In this document: positions 61,398 through 64,000 of the stretch, piece after piece
Position numbering within the stretch: the stretch's first letter is position 1
Layout of the letters: the number at the start of each line of letters is the position of its first letter
From: Ginsengibacter hankyongi
GTDB lineage: Bacteria > Bacteroidota > Bacteroidia > Chitinophagales > Chitinophagaceae
Assembly: GCF_008710285.1 (NCBI RefSeq)
Contig: NZ_VYQF01000005.1
Span: 124,001-188,000, forward strand
DNA: 64,000 bases
Reading direction: 5' to 3'
Notes under the pieces: generated by a model
Told to the model about the DNA's origin: nothing
The model's input: only the letters and a program-made list of their open reading frames with translations
Database searches by the model: none
Position numbers and translations under genes: made by a program

Positions 61398-63413
61398 TTA
61401 AGGTAAATCCGTTACCTCAACATTGACAACATTTTGATGGCCTGGTTTTTTAGTATTAGTATCAAAAGAAAATTGTAAAATTTTTCTTTGATGCACGCCA
61501 GCATTTGATTTTTCGGAAGGTTTAAGGATTATTTTTGTTTTTTTACTCTCACCTGTTGAGAATGAATTATTACTCGCATTAACGCTTACCAGCTCATTGC
61601 CGTCTGTTTCAGTTTCATCTTCGGGTGAAGGAGAAGTGTTTATCCTGTATTTATAATAAGGATTACTCAAAGCCTTTTCTTTCGGGTGATCCGGAACCCT
61701 CTGGTATTCCCGCTGAACCCTCTCATTTTTGCTATAAATCATTCTCATAATGGTTGAACTCAAAGAATCATGGAGTCGGATCTCTTTGTTTAAATTGTCG
61801 AGCAGATATAATTTACCAAATTTCCCTTTGTCACCTTTTAACTTTGAAAGTTCTTGTTTAGCATTTTCCATAAAAGTCTGTGTTTCTATTTTGCCCGGGA
61901 AATCGGTAGATTTTATTTTTGAAAGACTTTCACGGATATTGTTTTGAACTTCGTTCCAGTTAATATTATTTATTTCTTTATAAGCTTGTTTTAAACCCTC
62001 ATTTAATTCATTGATATCAATATTACTTAAATCAATTTTGAAGTCGCCGTTTTGAAATGGTAAATTTCGGATGTTTATAGATTGAGGTAATTTTAATTTG
62101 CTTCCATCGAAGAAATATTGTTGGCCGTTGAAATTCATCGGTAATGGGGCACGTCCATTCGTTCCATTTATTTCTGTATTAAAAGTAAAATTGTTATTTT
62201 CTTCAACCGGAAAACCGTTATTATCTTTTTCGTCGAAAGTCTTTAATTCCTTAGTAAGTGAAATATGTTTTAAGGTTTTTGCTGGCGAATTTTCTTTTAC
62301 AGCATTATGTAAAACCAATACTTTGGCAGAATCATTTGCGTGCAGGATTTTTTTAACTTCAATATCTTTCTTTATAATTCGAACGGGCACCTGTCTTTTT
62401 TCGCCGGGAGACAGCCACGCCAGCGAGCAAAGGATACCCGTAACTAATAGCAGCGCAAGTAATTTCTGACCATAATTAAATTGTCTGGAAACTGACTGGC
62501 CCTTTGTAATTCTTTTGATACGGGATAAGAGTTGCTTTTTGCCTGAAACCGCTCCTATAGCAAGTTTTAGGTTAGTGGCACGTGATTGTTCCAATCGTAG
62601 TAACGCAGATGCATAGGAGTGGGGGTCGTACCGGTATTGAAGCACAAAATCATCGCAACAATTTTCCCTTTCTCTCTTAATAACTTTTGAAAGTAAGACC
62701 ACAAATGGATTGAAAAATAATATCGTTTCAATAACAGAAACCATAATGTTTATTATATAATCGTTGCGTTTTATGTGTGATAATTCGTGTAAAATAATAG
62801 CCTCCAATTGATCAGTTGATAAATTATTTAAGGAGGCAAAAGGAATGAGGATAACGGGTTTGATAAATCCTATTGTTGCCGGAACATCGATATGGTGAGA
62901 AACCCATACACATATTTTCCTGGTAATTTTCATTTGCCCTGCAACTCTTTGTGCAAAAGCCTGTAATTCTGCCGGTGGATTTATTAACCGCCTGTTCGAT
63001 ATTTTATACACATACCTGTAGGCGGTAAAAAGCTTCGCCATCAGGAAAAATAAAAGAAAAATGTATGCAACTGATAAATAAGGCAGCGATGAGCCTGCAT
63101 ATAATAAAAACTTCTCGAATGCTGATGTATGCTCAGCGGCGGCAACTTTTGCAGTGTTAGTAATTGCATAGGTTATCGACAATGCTGACTGGTGATTAAT
63201 TATTTTTGAAACAAAACCCGCCAGAAACAAAATAAAAGAAAAGAACACAAGTACTGTAGAAAGATTATTCTTGAATTTCGCGGATGCATTTTTATAAGAA
63301 GCAGAAATGGTTTCGTACAAAAGCCAAAGTATAAATGCCTGCCATAAGCTGTTAAGTATAGCGCTACCGAGTGCCTGGAGGAAAACTGAATGTTGTAATG
63401 CAGCAAAATCCAT
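61398..63413 (-). CDS. BlaR1/MecR1-type M56 membrane metalloprotease
   Basis: The N-terminal half has four membrane spans and the M56 peptidase site HELSH (His209, Glu210, His213) in LEAIILHELSHIKRNDYI. The remaining residues (about 330-671) are a periplasmic or cytoplasmic tail of low complexity with no penicillin-binding (class D-like) sensor motif such as SxxK. So the ligand may not be a beta-lactam. It is co-transcribed with the blaI-type gene directly upstream (stop/start touching). Confidence 0.9.
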   Translation of the reverse strand: MDFAALQHSVFLQALGSAILNSLWQAFILWLLYETISASYKNASAKFKNNLSTVLVFFSFILFLAGFVSKIINHQSALSITYAITNTAKVAAAEHTSAFEKFLLYAGSSLPYLSVAYIFLLFFLMAKLFTAYRYVYKISNRRLINPPAELQAFAQRVAGQMKITRKICVWVSHHIDVPATIGFIKPVILIPFASLNNLSTDQLEAIILHELSHIKRNDYIINIMVSVIETILFFNPFVVLLSKVIKRERENCCDDFVLQYRYDPHSYASALLRLEQSRATNLKLAIGAVSGKKQLLSRIKRITKGQSVSRQFNYGQKLLALLLVTGILCSLAWLSPGEKRQVPVRIIKKDIEVKKILHANDSAKVLVLHNAVKENSPAKTLKHISLTKELKTFDEKDNNGFPVEENNNFTFNTEINGTNGRAPLPMNFNGQQYFFDGSKLKLPQSINIRNLPFQNGDFKIDLSNIDINELNEGLKQAYKEINNINWNEVQNNIRESLSKIKSTDFPGKIETQTFMENAKQELSKLKGDKGKFGKLYLLDNLNKEIRLHDSLSSTIMRMIYSKNERVQREYQRVPDHPKEKALSNPYYKYRINTSPSPEDETETDGNELVSVNASNNSFSTGESKKTKIILKPSEKSNAGVHQRKILQFSFDTNTKKPGHQNVVNVEVTDLP

Positions 63414-63797
63414 TTATTCTTTTTTTAAATTGTCAAGATATTTTTGAATTTCTTCTAATTCATTTTTAGATGCTTTCTGGTTGCCAAGCGCTTGTAATAC
63501 CAATTGTGTAGATGAACCATAAAATAATCCCTTAATCATTTTATCCAGGAACTGTTTCTGCGTTTTTTGCCTGCTTATAGCTGGTGTATAAATATGTGTT
63601 TTTGCGCTATCGTCCCTGGTTACCAATTTTTTTTCAAACATTATTTGCATCAATTTGAGAGTGGTTGTATAACCCGATGCTTTGGTTTTGGAAAGTTCTT
63701 CATGCACTTCACGAACAGTTGCGGATTCACGCTGCCAGAGGATTTGTAAAATCTCTAATTCACTTTCTGTTGGATTCAGGTTTTTATTTATTGACAT
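63414..63797 (-). CDS. BlaI/MecI/CopY-family repressor
   Basis: A 127-aa winged-helix repressor: LNPTESELEILQILWQRESA, VREVHEELSKTKASGYTTTL and KLMQIMFEKKLVTRD form the DNA-binding domain; the C-terminal helix is for dimerisation and has the cleavage region. In the classic system it is cut by the M56 protease. Two dyads directly upstream are its likely operators. No beta-lactamase gene is in view. Confidence 0.93.
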   Translation of the reverse strand: MSINKNLNPTESELEILQILWQRESATVREVHEELSKTKASGYTTTLKLMQIMFEKKLVTRDDSAKTHIYTPAISRQKTQKQFLDKMIKGLFYGSSTQLVLQALGNQKASKNELEEIQKYLDNLKKE

Positions 63798-63800
63798 TAT

Positions 63801-63838
63801 TACGACTTTATTCGTAGCAATATACGATTTTGTTCGTA
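63801..63838 (-). promoter_or_regulatory. Two tandem dyad operators of the BlaI-type repressor
   Basis: Two 16-bp dyads TACGA-N6-TCGTA lie at 63801-63816 (TACGACTTTATTCGTA) and 63823-63838 (TACGATTTTGTTCGTA). Their centres are 22 bp apart, two helical turns, so dimers would bind on one face. They begin 4 bp upstream of the repressor start, which fits autoregulation of the pair. Confidence 0.75.
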
Positions 63839-63978
63839 ACCGAAAATAATTTTTTTGATGAACGGTATCTAATTAACGATTTATAAACTTTGAAAATGAT
63901 TTTTTTGGTTTGATATAGATATATTATTGATTTTTTTTTCATAATTATACTGTTTAAGTTCGTATCAAATATTAAAGA

Positions 63979-64000
63979 ATGAAAACAGCAGAAGTTAAGT
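63979..64000 (+). CDS. Start of a gene cut by the window edge
   Basis: An ATG at 63979 opens MKTAEVK and is cut by the end of the window. Nothing can be said about the product. It is divergent from the blaI-type gene, about 140 bp from the operators. Confidence 0.3.

Noticed and set aside
61398-63797. Beta-lactam resistance operon
   Set aside because: No beta-lactamase and no penicillin-sensing domain in view, so only a BlaR1/BlaI-like regulator pair can be claimed.
1-64000. CRISPR arrays, insertion sequences, phage genes and rRNA/tRNA
   Set aside because: No regularly spaced repeats, transposase, integrase, terminase or RNA gene structures were recognised by eye.

Overview
The window is a chromosomal segment of a member of the Bacteroidota, most likely in or near the family Chitinophagaceae. 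Supporting evidence is the AT-rich DNA, Bacteroidota-type promoters (TAnnTTTG -7 boxes), almost no Shine-Dalgarno sequences, many lipoproteins, a SusC/SusD pair with a FecR/ECF sigma switch, and the gene set. No tRNA, rRNA, CRISPR array, transposase or phage gene was seen.

Layout. (1) 1-6,812: the end of a ribosomal protein operon (infA-rpmJ-rpsM-rpsK-rpsD-rpoA-rplQ), a terminator, then carA and aroQ. (2) 6,863-28,003: housekeeping and accessory genes on both strands. These include an HD hydrolase, a flippase, an M1 peptidase, a peptide-binding lipoprotein, two fatty-acid desaturases facing a CFA-synthase-like methyltransferase, msrA, a MutS2-like ATPase, an amidohydrolase with a SnoaL-like tail, small DUF1801/VOC/DUF899/DUF1569 proteins, dnaG and a thiolase. 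(3) 28,072-50,180: about 22 kb with every gene on the minus strand, which is the most interesting part. (4) 50,581-58,647: a TlpA-type thioredoxin, pdhB, pruA, pyrR, pyrB, coaD, a hotdog thioesterase, a Nudix protein, pyrE and a heavy-metal-binding protein. (5) 58,672-64,000: a LEA-like lipoprotein, a 1.5 kb AT-rich stretch with no clear gene, a small secreted protein, and a blaR1/blaI-type pair with two matching dyad operators.

The minus-strand island reads, in transcription order: SMP-30/gluconolactonase-like protein, a broken SelA-like gene, ECF sigma factor, TatA, FecR, SusC, SusD, SelA-like PLP enzyme 3, amidohydrolase, PQQ-type sugar dehydrogenase fused to cytochrome c, CBM9-like protein, RidA, a SelA-type leader remnant, PIG-L deacetylase, SelA-like enzymes 2 and 1, an amidohydrolase fused to a YhcH/NanQ-like domain, and an RraA-like aldolase. 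Nearly all of these products carry export signals. The PLP enzymes, RidA and the PIG-L protein have twin-arginine (Tat) leaders, and a tatA gene lies between the sigma and anti-sigma genes. SelA-like enzymes of the DgaE type and EF_0837-type amidohydrolases are known partners in cytoplasmic D-glucosaminate-type pathways. Here the set appears moved to the periplasm and joined to uptake, oxidation, lactone hydrolysis, imine hydrolysis and aldol cleavage functions. My working hypothesis is a periplasmic, non-phosphorylated route for an amino sugar or acylated amino-sugar acid; the substrate is not shown by the sequence. All positions and motifs were read by eye and no database search was run.
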